Source: Campylorhamphus procurvoides (Eukaryota > Chordata > Aves > Passeriformes > Dendrocolaptidae). From it: a DNA stretch of 64,000 nt. The position numbers and the translations under genes are program-made. The stretch spans positions 1,222,333 through 1,286,332 of the forward strand of contig WBMV01000267.1 in NCBI GenBank assembly GCA_013396655.1. Direction: 5' to 3'. This document shows, one piece after another, positions 21,601 to 32,380 of this stretch. A model generated the notes under the pieces. The model did no database searches. It worked only from the letters and a program-made list of their open reading frames with translations, and had not been told where the DNA came from. The stretch's first letter is position 1. Each line of letters starts with the position of its first letter.

Positions 21601-24600
21601 CAGTTTTCAACAGAACAATCATCATGGTCCAAGCACAGACTTCAGTTTCTGGCATAGTTAAAGACTTTGGTTCAAAACCTCTGGCTTAAACCTTGCTGGA
21701 GTCAGATAATATCTCTAGATTGATCCTGGAGTAAAGTCTGACCAGCTTTCCACTCTTTTCATGCAGCTCTGACATCACAGAGTAACTAAAGAAACATCAT
21801 AGCTTGACATGAGGGAATTTCAACAGAGCCACCTCAGTGTGAAACTGAAACCAGGCAAGGGCTGAATCCAACTCTGGACATACATCTTCACTTCTAAGGC
21901 TGCAAGTTATACCTCCAAAGCATGCATTTCCCTCCCCTCTCTGTTGTAAAACTTAAAATTACACAGAAGAAAACCAGAGAATAATTAACCACCTCCTACT
22001 TTTCCTGAGTTTGAAGGATGGATTTATTACCTGAACCAGAAAATAACGTTTTAGTGCAGAAAAGGGAAATTAATGCTAGTTTTCCATTCAAAAACAAACT
22101 TGGAAAGCATTTAATGTCAGCATGCTGTCTTTGGCTGTATGAGGAGCTCTCTGTCTTTTCAGACGTCATTAGATCATGACATGACTAATCTTTCTATGGT
22201 TTTGAAAGATCTGTATGGTTTGACTTTGACAAATGGATCAGTCACAGCATCTGCTTTCTTACAGATTTCTTTTCCTCTCCACTTCACTTAATGCAGACAA
22301 ACTAAATCCTCTGTAAGAGTGAAGGGAAAGAAAGCTCCTTTTGAGTTTTTTCCTATTTTTGATTATATTGCCTGTAAAATTAAGGGCAGTTTACATCAGC
22401 TATTTGCTTTTCAGCTCTTGCCAGTTTTTTTCCAAGGATTCTAGCTGTTTTTACACAGAACCTGCAACAGATCCTGATTTTTTTCTCCCTGTTGGGAGAG
22501 GGTTTCCCAGTGGTGAAGTTCTGCTGTCCGTAAGAGATTTGCGGTGTAACTTTATCCATCTCTGTGGAGTCTCTCCTGTTTCTCAGTGTGTGAGAGGACA
22601 ATCCCTTGGCCAGTGTCACCTGTCAGAGCACTATGGGAGCTGATGGAGCTGGGAATCACCTTGCCTGACTGTTTTTGTGATAGGTCTCAGTGGCCCAGGA
22701 GCAGCTGTGGCCATTTAATGGGGCTGACACATGTTGTGTGCTCACTCATGTCATATGGCTTGTTTGGATAGAGGAAAGAGCCACGGGGGACACAAATGTG
22801 GTGAATATTCCTCCCTCCATCTCTTTAAATCCACTTAGACGTGCAGTGCAAGACTAGATGGGGAAGACCTTCAAACCCTTTCAGTAACTTCTGTATCGCT
22901 TTAGTTCCAAGCTTAGTGTCCTTTGTACAATGCTGGGGTCGACTTCAGACTCCTCTGGAGGAACAGGTGCAGGATAGCACTGAATTGGCTAATAAGTAAT
23001 TTCAACTTTTCCCTTTCTGCTTTTCAAGCTTGCTGGGCAATATTGGGCCCTGGGGTTAACTGCATTACTTTTTACTTTTTCATTTCTAATACCTTAAAAA
23101 TAAGATTGCTTTATATTGTCTGATTTAACTTGTTTCTCAAAGAAATAGTTTCCCTGCAATGCTATATAATTTTTTTATTTTAATTTTTTTTCCAGATAAG
23201 AGCCTATATCTCTCCTTGTGTGTGTCAAATTAAATGAACCCATTTCCTTTTGTACAAGTCCTTCAAACCAGTTCTCCATTATTTCCTCTGGGCAGTGCAC
23301 CAGCCAAAAAGAGAACAAAGCCAACCAAAAGGTGATGCTGGCCTTGGGGACCAAGCAGCACATATTAATCAGTGAAAACAGGCTCTGCTTCCTGGAGTGT
23401 GGGAGGGTGCCAGTCAAGCTCAGGTGGTGAGGAAATCCAAAATTTCCCATGAACTTCATGTCTGAGATTTGTTACCAGTTTGATGGACAAGTACCATTAA
23501 GGGAAATAAACAAACAAAAAACCAAAACAAAAACCAAAACACACAACCTAGCAATGGGTGGTAGACCCAGGAATTGAACATTTTTTTGAAATTTACTTAT
23601 GCAGTGTTTCATCATGCAAAAAGTTCCAGTGGTTGTTTCTCTTTTGGCATTTAAAACACCATCCTCTGCCTTTCTTTCCATCAGCAAAGCCAACTGGCCC
23701 ATATTTGGGAGGCAAGTGACAAGTGTTACCCTGGCTTGCACGGAGTTGTGTGAGAGCCTGTGCCTGACAGATGATAATTTGACTTATGATTGTGGCACCA
23801 CGAGTCACTGTTCCATTTGAAAGCATCATTGGTATTGCAAGGGAGAACTATGTTTGGGTTGGAAGAGAGGTAAATGTAGGTCTAAAACCAGATCCAGCCT
23901 AGCTCCTAAACTGTATTTAGCAAAGCTGAGGAGACAGGGATGTGATGACTGCTTTGTTTTCCTGATCACAGCCTCATCTGCTGCTACCCTGATTATTTTT
24001 GCTGGTATTCACCATGGCCCCCAGAGCCGAGATGCAGAAAATGATTGGATATAATCCATGATGCCAATCAGTGATGTTGTTTATTGTGTTGCAGTAAAGA
24101 TGAGGTTTGATTCTTTGCAGGGTGTCATGGTCTAGGTGATGGGAGCTGAATTGGAGTGCTGGGATCTGAGTGCAGAGTAGTAACCTGCTTTTGGGGAAAC
24201 CTCTTCAGTGCTCTCCACCTCTGTTTCCACAGTGGTGGCTGGAGATTGACAATGTCTGCTGCTTTTACGCCACACACTTGAGGTTTTCAGTTCCAAAAGC
24301 TGAGTGTGTTGCTAATATTTTCCATCTGATGGGCAGCCTGGAGGGTGCACTTCAAATTTTAGCTGCCCAGATCTCATGATAGGAAAGCTGTTTTTCCAAT
24401 AGATGAACTAATTAACAATGAAGCATCACATCTGGTGGAAGAATCTCTGCTGTAGTTTCTATGGGGATTTCTGTAAATAAATAAAATCCTTTCCAAAACA
24501 GTGTTTTGATCAGCAGTGGTTTCCAAACAATAGAACTTATATTTGGGTCTCAAATCTGCAGTCTCCAGTCCAGATCTAGTTTCACTGGGATATCAGGGCT

Positions 24601-26310
24601 GGTGGATTTGCTATGAATTTAACTCCTTCATGTAGGCGGTGTACAAGAACTCCCTCTTCCAAATAGAAGCCTGATTTAAATTGATTGGGTGTTTTTTTGG
24701 ATTACCTGTGCCAGGCACTGTAGGAGCTGTTGCTGTTCACAGTGCAGTGGTACCTATAACCCAGGCAGCACACAGAGTAAACATCATATGTTTATAATGA
24801 GAAAAATGTGATGTTTCTAAATAAAAATGGGAGCAGTTTTCTGTAAAAGGAGGGTTTTAAGGAAGGCTCTAAGTGGTGGCTGCTGTTAGAACCCTGAGTG
24901 AGGCAGAAGCACCTCATTGTCATCCACCAGCCATTGCAGAGCCCCCAGCAGCTGGAGTGTCACTGCACACTGTTTAGCTGGCACTGATAAATCCATCGCT
25001 CCAACTCGTGACATTTCAGTGCTTGGAGTGACTCAACACAAGCAGTGAGTGTCATTAACCTCCTTCTGGAGCCTGAGATCCTTGCAGTGACAATTATGCA
25101 AAGTGGAGCCTGGAGTCCGTTTGTCTGGCAGGGATCTGTAATTCATTCCTCCCAGCATTGCTCTCATGTTTTACAGTAAAGCCCATCTGAGGAGCCCTGG
25201 GAAAGCACTTGGATAATGACACAGTGCAGAGGCCAACGGAGGATGCTGGTGGTGATACCAGATGGTGATGTGGAACAAGGGGACTGAGAAATGTGTGTGA
25301 CTGATAAATAGTGGGACCAGGTGTGAATGTACCATGAAATGTCTTTGGTATGGACTGAAAATATTATGTGAATTCAGACCACACACACAATAAAAATAAA
25401 TGAGGAAGTATCTGTGTATACTTGAGAGTAAACATTGGTTGTGTTTGGCTGACTGCTGAGAGAGGAAGAATCCCATCTGGAAGGAAATGAGTGTCCCAGT
25501 GCCCTTTGGATTTAGGAGTACCTAACCTTAATTTCCAGGATTATATCTAATGTGCTCATCCATGCTACCCTGATCAGGAAAAGAACTGCAGTTGGCAATG
25601 TTGGCAGCATATTTGTCTTTTAATGTTTGGGTATGTATATATAAATATACATGTGTCTGTATGTAAACACGTATCTCTACAAGTTTCACTCCTCTCTGTC
25701 TGATCAAAGCTTCCTAGGACATCAGCAGCAGGTGATGTGTGCATCTATTGATTGGGAAGCACAGCTAAGGGTGTTTTTAATATATCCATCTATTCATTCT
25801 TCCCCCAGCTCTGGCTGTATAAGCTGCTGCTTGTTGAGGAAGGTGTTGTGCAGAGCTGGTGCTGCTGGTCCCTGGTGTCTTTGCTGGGAGCTCTCTGAGG
25901 ATGAGTGTGGCTGCAGAGAACTGACTATTCCCCCCCTTGCACAAGAAGCTTAAATCACTCAAGAGAAGATTTTCGAGGCCTTATGTGAGAAATAGTTGTG
26001 CAACTTTTAGTGCTTTGCAATTAGTCAGGGTCTACATGTCTCCCAAGTACAGACGACCCTACAAGTGATATCTCAAAATCTTTGTGTGCTGAAACCCACC
26101 AGCCTTGTGCCGTGTGCTGTGGAAAAGAGAAGAAGGGTTTACAAGCAGGCAATGATAAATTTAGCATTATCTTGTAATATCCCATTGCAAAGTAGCAATG
26201 GTCCTGTCAGGCAGCCTGATCTCAGCTACCTATGCCCTGCAGTGCCAGGGACACAAAGTGCCCCTCACAGCCCTGCTGTGGCTTCCTAGCTTGGAGAAAT
26301 CCTGCTGTAC
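18700..26310. other. Intergenic sequence downstream of TACC3, first part
   Basis: About 7.6 kb with no recognisable coding exon on either strand. The open frames present are short and lack coding character. It contains a CR1 fragment (19978-20128), T/G-rich simple sequence near 21037-21088, an A/C-rich patch near 23503-23547 and a TA-rich patch near 25630-25660. Confidence 0.65.
19978..20128 (-). repeat. CR1 LINE 3'-end fragment
   Basis: AGGGACTTCAAATATCATTC, CCATGGGCCGGGACACC, CCAGATTGCTCAAAGCCC and GTCCAGCCTGGCCTTGAAC in this order are the reverse complement of the CR1 3' end. Divergence is moderate and only about 150 bases are kept. Confidence 0.85.
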
Positions 26311-26893
26311 TGTCATGGTTTAACTCTAGCTGGCAACCCAGCCCTGAACAGCCACTCGCTCACCCCCTCCTTGGTGGGATGGGGAGAGATTCATAAGAGT
26401 AAAAGTGAGAAAACACATGGGTTAAGATAAAGACAGTTTAGTGGGTAAAGCAAAAGCCTCACACACAAGCAAAGCAGAACAGGGAATTTATTCACCCCTT
26501 CCCACAGGCAGGCAGGTGTTCAGCCATCCCCAGGACAGCAGGGCTCCATCACACAAAATGGTGACTTCAGAAGACTAACACCATCACTCCAAACATCCTG
26601 CCTTCCTCCTCCTTCCCTCAGCCTTACATGCTGAGCATGGCACTGTACGATATGGAATAGCCCTTGGGTCAGTTGGGGTCAGCTGTCCTGGCTGTGTCCC
26701 CTCCCAACTCCCTGTGCACCCCCAGCCTCCTCGCTGGTGGGGTCGGGGTGAAGAACAGAAAAGGCCCTGGCTCTGCATAACCTCTGCTCAGCACTAACAA
26801 AAACATCCCTGGGTTATCAGCACTGTTTCCAGCACAAAACTCATACTGATAGCACATTCCATGAAATAAACAATCCCAACCAAAACCGAAACA
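26311..26893. mobile_element. Solo LTR of an avian endogenous retrovirus-like element
   Basis: The block starts TGTCATGGTTTAACTCTAGC and ends ACCAAAACCGAAACA, giving TG...CA termini about 583 bases apart. Internal phrases such as GGGATGGGGAGAGATTCATA, ACATGGGTTAAGATAAAGAC and TTATCAGCACTGTTTCCAGC are ones I recognise from a widespread avian LTR family. No internal coding region is present, so this is a solo LTR. The direction is probably minus, but I could not prove it, and no clear target-site duplication flanks it. Confidence 0.65.
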
Positions 26894-29507
26894 CAGAGTT
26901 AAATAGGAGTCCTGATCCACCAACAGGAAAGCACTTTGAGTGGCTGTCAGGTGTTTTCCAGCTGATCTGCATGGATGGACAGGGAGCAAAGCAGAGTGAT
27001 TCTGTGGACAAGGAACCAGGCTGGCTGCACTGCCTGTCCAGGTGTGACATTGCTATGCACTCAATTACTTGCTTTGCTCACAGTAACATTCAGTTTCTCA
27101 GCATCATAAAGAATATTATTTATAGGAACTTTATCCTCCTGGCAACCAACAAAGCAATTACTTCAGACTGCAACTTTCAATTGCATTTTGTTGTGATTTG
27201 TGGCTGTGAAATCCAGAGGTTGTTAAAGAAATGGATAAAGGATTTACAATTCCATTCTTGTAAGTTAAACTGCAGCTTGTGTTTTGGTTTGATTAACAAT
27301 CAGTAAAATAGAAAGGAAAGGGCTGTAACCCAGAAATTGAAGGAGAAATTAACTGGATGGGCCAATCTGAGTTCCAGGGCTGTGGGTTCCTGTGTTGGCA
27401 GCAAATGTGTCTCCAGGTCCATACAAGTGTGCCAAGAGGGATCTGAGCTGTGAATTCGTGGTAGACAATAGTGATACACCCCAGAGCTCAGGGCATGCCA
27501 CTGGCAACAAGCTGGCTATTGGACACAAGGTAGAATGAGCCAGCATGGTTTTCAGCCTGTGATTTGCAAAAGGAGGCTCCATGAGAGGTAACTACATGCT
27601 GTCAGTGGGTTTGGATTCTCCAGTTACTACTTCACACTTGCTTTGGTGTGCTGGTGGAGGTCTGCAAATAAGAAAAGGTGAAACCAGAATTGCTTCTCAG
27701 GACAAGAAGCAACTGCTTCTCTTGGACAAGACAGACCAAACTACAAGTCAGTATTTCCACACCACCTGCAGCCAGGTGTGGGAAGGAGTTAGGGTTTTGC
27801 CTTGACTGTAGAACTGTGTGCTCTCAAATTGCTTTGTTCACACTGCAAAACTTAGAGGACTGGGTTAGCAACAATATAAACCAACATCTTCTCAATAACA
27901 ATGATAACTAGAACCAAGGCATGTTTCAGCATAACTCATGCATGGGAAGCTGGAAATATCCTGGTGCTATAAGGTCAGATTTTCAAAGGAGTTTAAACAT
28001 ATTATTCTCATGGATTTTGATGGGAATGAGGCAGCTACTCATGATAAAGACTTGAGCCTTGTTCCTCCTTTACGCTCTGTGCTGAGATGACCCCCTGCCA
28101 CTAAGGTGCACTCTGCTGCAATTCCTGTCTGCTGAAATATGCTTTAATATAACTTACAATTCTAAAAGTATCTTTAAAAATATATGGCTGAAGCAAGCTG
28201 CTGTCACTCCAGTGAAATCAAATGCCTTCTCTGGCTGAGAAGTAACCTGCATCCCAGCCTTTCCCCCAGCATAAAATGCACTTCTCTAGTGTGTCACAGA
28301 AAATTGCTTTTCCTTTACTTTTTATCTCCCCCATCATAGCTCTGCAAATGGATCAGTAGACCATTTCCAACTCTCAGCTTGCTTTTCAGACCAGTGGAGA
28401 GATGATCTGTCTTTCACAAAGAGAACTAGGGAGGTGATAGAGCAAATCCTCCTGGATTAAGCCCACTGATGGGTCACTGCAGGAGCAGAGAATGAACTGC
28501 AGGAAGGAACTAGTAAGTTTTAAGGACTGCTGCTTTTAAAGCCTGGCAGGTTGGGGCCGTGTTAGAGGTCTGCAGAAAACACCCAGGACTTTTCACTCCA
28601 AATGGTCTTCCCTGGCTGAGGGTCTGACACATAAGCCATGAGCTCAGTGTGGTGAAGTCTCAATTCTTTCCCTCCATCCTACTCCAAGTCTCACCCATTC
28701 TGACAAAAGCAACAAAGAGCCAACACCACCTTGCGCAGAAATATGTGAAATCGAGCCCACCTCACTAGAATAAGACAATATCATTATGAGGCACAGAACA
28801 TGTGTCCTGGGGCATGTCCCTTGCAGAGACACTGCAGGTGCTGCTCTATCTTTGCCTCCAGGAGTGGAGGAAACTGAATTGCAGCAGTAAGGGTCTGAGC
28901 ACTGTAGTTCCCAGCCTGTGTCCCCATGTCCCTGTGTCTGCCCAAAGCACGTGGTGTGTCCAGGTGGGAATCCAGATGTTTCCCAACACCAAGAAATTAT
29001 TGAAAATTGCCTGAATTTTACTTCGACTTGGAATTTTCAAACTCCTTAAATGAGTTCTAAGAGGCTCTCTCAGACACAAACTTGCTGAGTGAGAAGTAAA
29101 ATAGGGATTTTATTTACTCCCTAATCTCCTTATTGAAGCCACTGGTGAGGAAACAAGAAGCTTGTGTTTTTGAGCCCTCATTTGCTGTCAGACTTTTCTG
29201 CTGGGAGAGAGGGGAGGTTTTTTCTTATGTTTTTTTGTGGCTTGGGACTGTGCACACCAGCAAGTGACTGTCTCTGCATAATAAATTGGAGGTGACCTGG
29301 AAAAAAAAAATGGATAAGCTGCAGATTCTTGGGAGTTCAAAAAACATATGCTCCAAAATCTGTTTGTCTGTATATTGACTGTTATTTCCAATTGCCAAGG
29401 AACTGCACGTATGCTTCTGCTTTTTCAAAAGCACATTGTGTGTGTTGGTGACAGGAGGCACTTTGGCTCCAAAATTCTGCCAAATAGCCTTGTCAAATGG
29501 ACAGATT

Positions 29508-29585
29508 TTTTTCTCTTTTCCCTTTCTCTCCTCTCTCTGTCCCTTCTCCTTCTCTTCTGTCCCCTCCGCACCTCTCTCCCTCTTT
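29508..29585. repeat. Pyrimidine-rich (CT)n-like low-complexity tract
   Basis: Nearly pure C/T sequence (TTTTTCTCTTTTCCCTTTCT onward to CTCTCCCTCTTTT) for about 78 bases on the + strand. The opposite strand is read as an Arg/Glu-rich peptide, which is an artefact of composition. Confidence 0.8.
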
Positions 29586-31223
29586 TAGAGGATATGGGGG
29601 GAAAGGCTGTGCTGTGCAAAGGGGTGAATTTCAGGCTGTGGATTCAGCAGTGCCTTTGTGTTTCCAACTTTTTAACTGCTGAAGGAGCCAGTGCCATGGC
29701 AGTGACCTTAACAAGGTGACAGGGCCCTCAGTGTCACACGAGTGACAACTACCTGTGAAAGGACATGAGAAGGTGGCAGCCCTCATGCAGAGCTGCCAAG
29801 GGTGGGGAGATCAACACAGGTGCCTAAAGACAGGCAATGTTGACAGGGGCATTAATATTTAATTAATATAAAATTCTAAATTAGTACAATCAATTAAATA
29901 AATAAAAGTTGCAAAGTTGTTTTGAGTTGTGGTTAGAGGCAGCAAATGTTACTGAGAAAGGCAAGAAGGTTAATTGTTATTTTGGCTCAGGAAGTGTATT
30001 ATGAAAGGAAAAGGTAGATGGCATTTTTCTCCCTTGATTTTGTGCATCTGGTTGTAACATTCTGGTTCAGGAATGTCTATTAATATTAAATAATTCACTT
30101 GGGTGACTTTAGTAGGTGGAAACCAGAGCTGATTTCAAAGGACTCTGAGGGAGGCACTTCATAAAGGAAACAAATAATTACACATTGTTTTTTATTTTGT
30201 TATGTTTTTACCTTATTTGTGTCCAAGAAACTTTAAATAGGCTTTCTTTGTTTGTCCACACTGGAGCAATATAACCAGGGAATTTGGCAGAGTCCCAGAT
30301 CCTGGCAGCAGCTGCCAATAAAAGCTCGCTGAGCAAGTACAAAAAATAAAATCACACAGTATCATTTTTAACTTTGATTAAGTTGTGCTGAATTGCTCCG
30401 AGGGAGGTAATGGCAAGCTCCAAGGGGTTAGGACCAGCATGGGATGTGAAGGATGTTTATCTTGCAAGTGTTTGCTTTGTGCTGTATATGTAGTTCCCAC
30501 TGCTGGGGGGAAACACTTTGTCAAAAGGCCACTATTAAAAGAGTTTGGGGGAATAAACATTGAAACAATGGGAGCAAATAAAAACCTTTATACTATAATG
30601 TGCATAGCAAGCCACTGTCATATATAGAAGCTGAATATGCTTAAAAATGCTCCAAGTCATCCAGTGATGGAGCTGCCTTAGATTTGCCAGCAAGTGGCTG
30701 AGCAATGCTGGGGACCACAGTCCTGGGGCTGAAGTGTCACAGCTGATGTGCCATGAGGAGCAGATGGGTGCACAGTCACACTCCTGCTGCAGGATGACCA
30801 CAGCAGTGCTCCAGCTGCTCTGAAGAGCGATGCTGCTCAGCGTGGGATGCTGGGGAAACCAACACCTGCTGTTTTGGCTTTTTGTGCAGTGAAATGGGGG
30901 GGGGTTTGAGAGGTCTCCTGCAGCAGCTCTGACAAGGGGAGGAGGCAGCCAGCTGAGCAAGGGGAACTGCCACAGCTCCTGAGGTGGATGTCTGTGGGGA
31001 CCTGAGGAACAGCGCCTGGCACATTGGGCTGCTTGTGCCAGCCAGGCTCGTGCCTCGTGTTTGCCCTGGTGAGGAGTTACTGTGGACCCACACTCACAAA
31101 GCCAGTGGATTGGACCTATTCATGGGAATGTCCCCCAGCCTCATCTGAGGCCCTGGGGGCCATTTGCCTTCCCCCCATTCTGGTCCCTGGTTGCTCTGCA
31201 CTATTCCAGTAGTTTAAGGCTGG

Positions 31224-31255
31224 TCTCTTGCTTAGGACATCTCTTGCTTAGGACA
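31224..31255. repeat. 16-base perfect tandem duplication
   Basis: TCTCTTGCTTAGGACA occurs twice with no gap (31224-31239 and 31240-31255), which suggests a recent local slippage duplication. Confidence 0.9.
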
Positions 31256-31539
31256 ACTTTAGCCAGTTCCTGCCTGTCCTTGTGACACTTCATTGGGGGT
31301 TATCAATGAGTACATGTTCAAAGAGCTGTCAGCCTTCAGGTGCTCCACATTTACTTCTCGTAAGGGTGCAGGCTGTTCTCTCAGTGCCTGGGATGCTGGG
31401 GACATCAGCCCAGCCTGTCCTGCTCTGCTCCACTCCGTGGCAGAGGCAGCACATCTTTAGAACCACAGTTCAGGACTGCCTCTCCCTTGACTTATCCTAG
31501 CCCTGGAGTAAAAACATCTTTACATGGAGGGGAGAGGAC

Positions 31540-32380
31540 TGGAGGGGAACGTCCTCTAATCCCATCTGATTCCATCCAGCCTTGAGACCTGCCATTACAC
31601 AGGAGAGCCCCAAAGCCTCAGTCACAAAAACTGACTTTTACTTGCCTGACTTCTGGTGAGTAGGACTAGCTGGGGACAGAAACCAAGACTCTTTCCCCCT
31701 GTGCTGGTGTCCAAAATCTAAGTACTTTTTTACTTCTCTGCATCCATGCACTGCCCTGCAACAGGTGATTTCCCCATTCATTTCCACATCTGATTACCAA
31801 CCTCCCTTCACTTGAAGCTGTGACCTTGCTCAGCTCCAGTGGTTGTTGATCNTGGAGGGGAACGTCCTCTAATCCCATCTGATTCCATCCAGCCTTGAGA
31901 CCTGCCATTACACAGGAGAGCCCCAAAGCCTCAGTCACAAAAACTGACTTTTACTTGCCTGACTTCTGGTGANCACATCCTTTTCTGATGGCCTTGATAT
32001 TTGCAGGTCTAACTGTGTAGCCATCAGTAATTCCTCCTGAAAATCTCACTCTCGGTTGAGTCAGGAAGCATGTGTGCTTCCCAGTTCATATGNGAAACCA
32101 AGACTCTTTCCCCCTGTGCTGGTGTCCAAAATGTAAGTACTTCTTTACTTCTCTGCATCCATCCACTGCCCTGCAAGAGGTGATTTCCCCATTCATTTCC
32201 ACATCTGATTACCAGCCTCCCTTCACTTGAAGCTGTGTCCTTGCTCAGCTCCAGTGGTTGTTGATTACATCCTTTTCTGTTGGCCTTGATGTTTGCAGGT
32301 CTAACTCTGTTTCCATCAGTAATTCCTTCTGAAAATCTCTCTCGGCTGTCAGGAAACATGTGTGCTTCCCAGTTCATATG
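31540..32380. repeat. Duplicated block joined by three single Ns (probable scaffold error)
   Basis: Three pieces occur twice. A is 31540-31659 and 31853-31972 (120 bases, identical as read). B is 31679-31850 and 32094-32265 (172 bases each, roughly 4% different). C is 31974-32092 and 32266-32380 (about 8% different, with small indels). Single Ns at 31852, 31973 and 32093 mark joins. In the uninterrupted copy B runs straight into C (GTTGTTGAT-TACATCC), whereas the first B is separated from its C by the second A. Confidence 0.85.

Larger units (their letters stand above)
26894..31539. other. Intergenic sequence, no gene recognised
   Basis: About 4.6 kb of unique sequence. It contains a pyrimidine-rich tract (about 29508-29585), AT-rich blocks near 28140-28190 and 29850-30100, and a 16-base perfect tandem duplication at 31224-31255. 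A 141-codon minus-strand frame (30535-30960) has no recognisable content and is within chance length. Confidence 0.6.

Noticed and set aside
26669..26989. 106-codon minus-strand frame as a gene
   Set aside because: It lies mostly inside the solo LTR (26311-26893), a repeat-derived frame seen wherever this LTR occurs.
29425..29619. Arg/Glu-rich minus-strand peptide
   Set aside because: Caused by the pyrimidine-rich tract at 29508-29585.
32024..32377. 117-codon minus-strand frame with repeated peptide
   Set aside because: It runs across an N and through the duplicated B/C segments. The repeated peptide reflects the scaffold duplication rather than a protein repeat.
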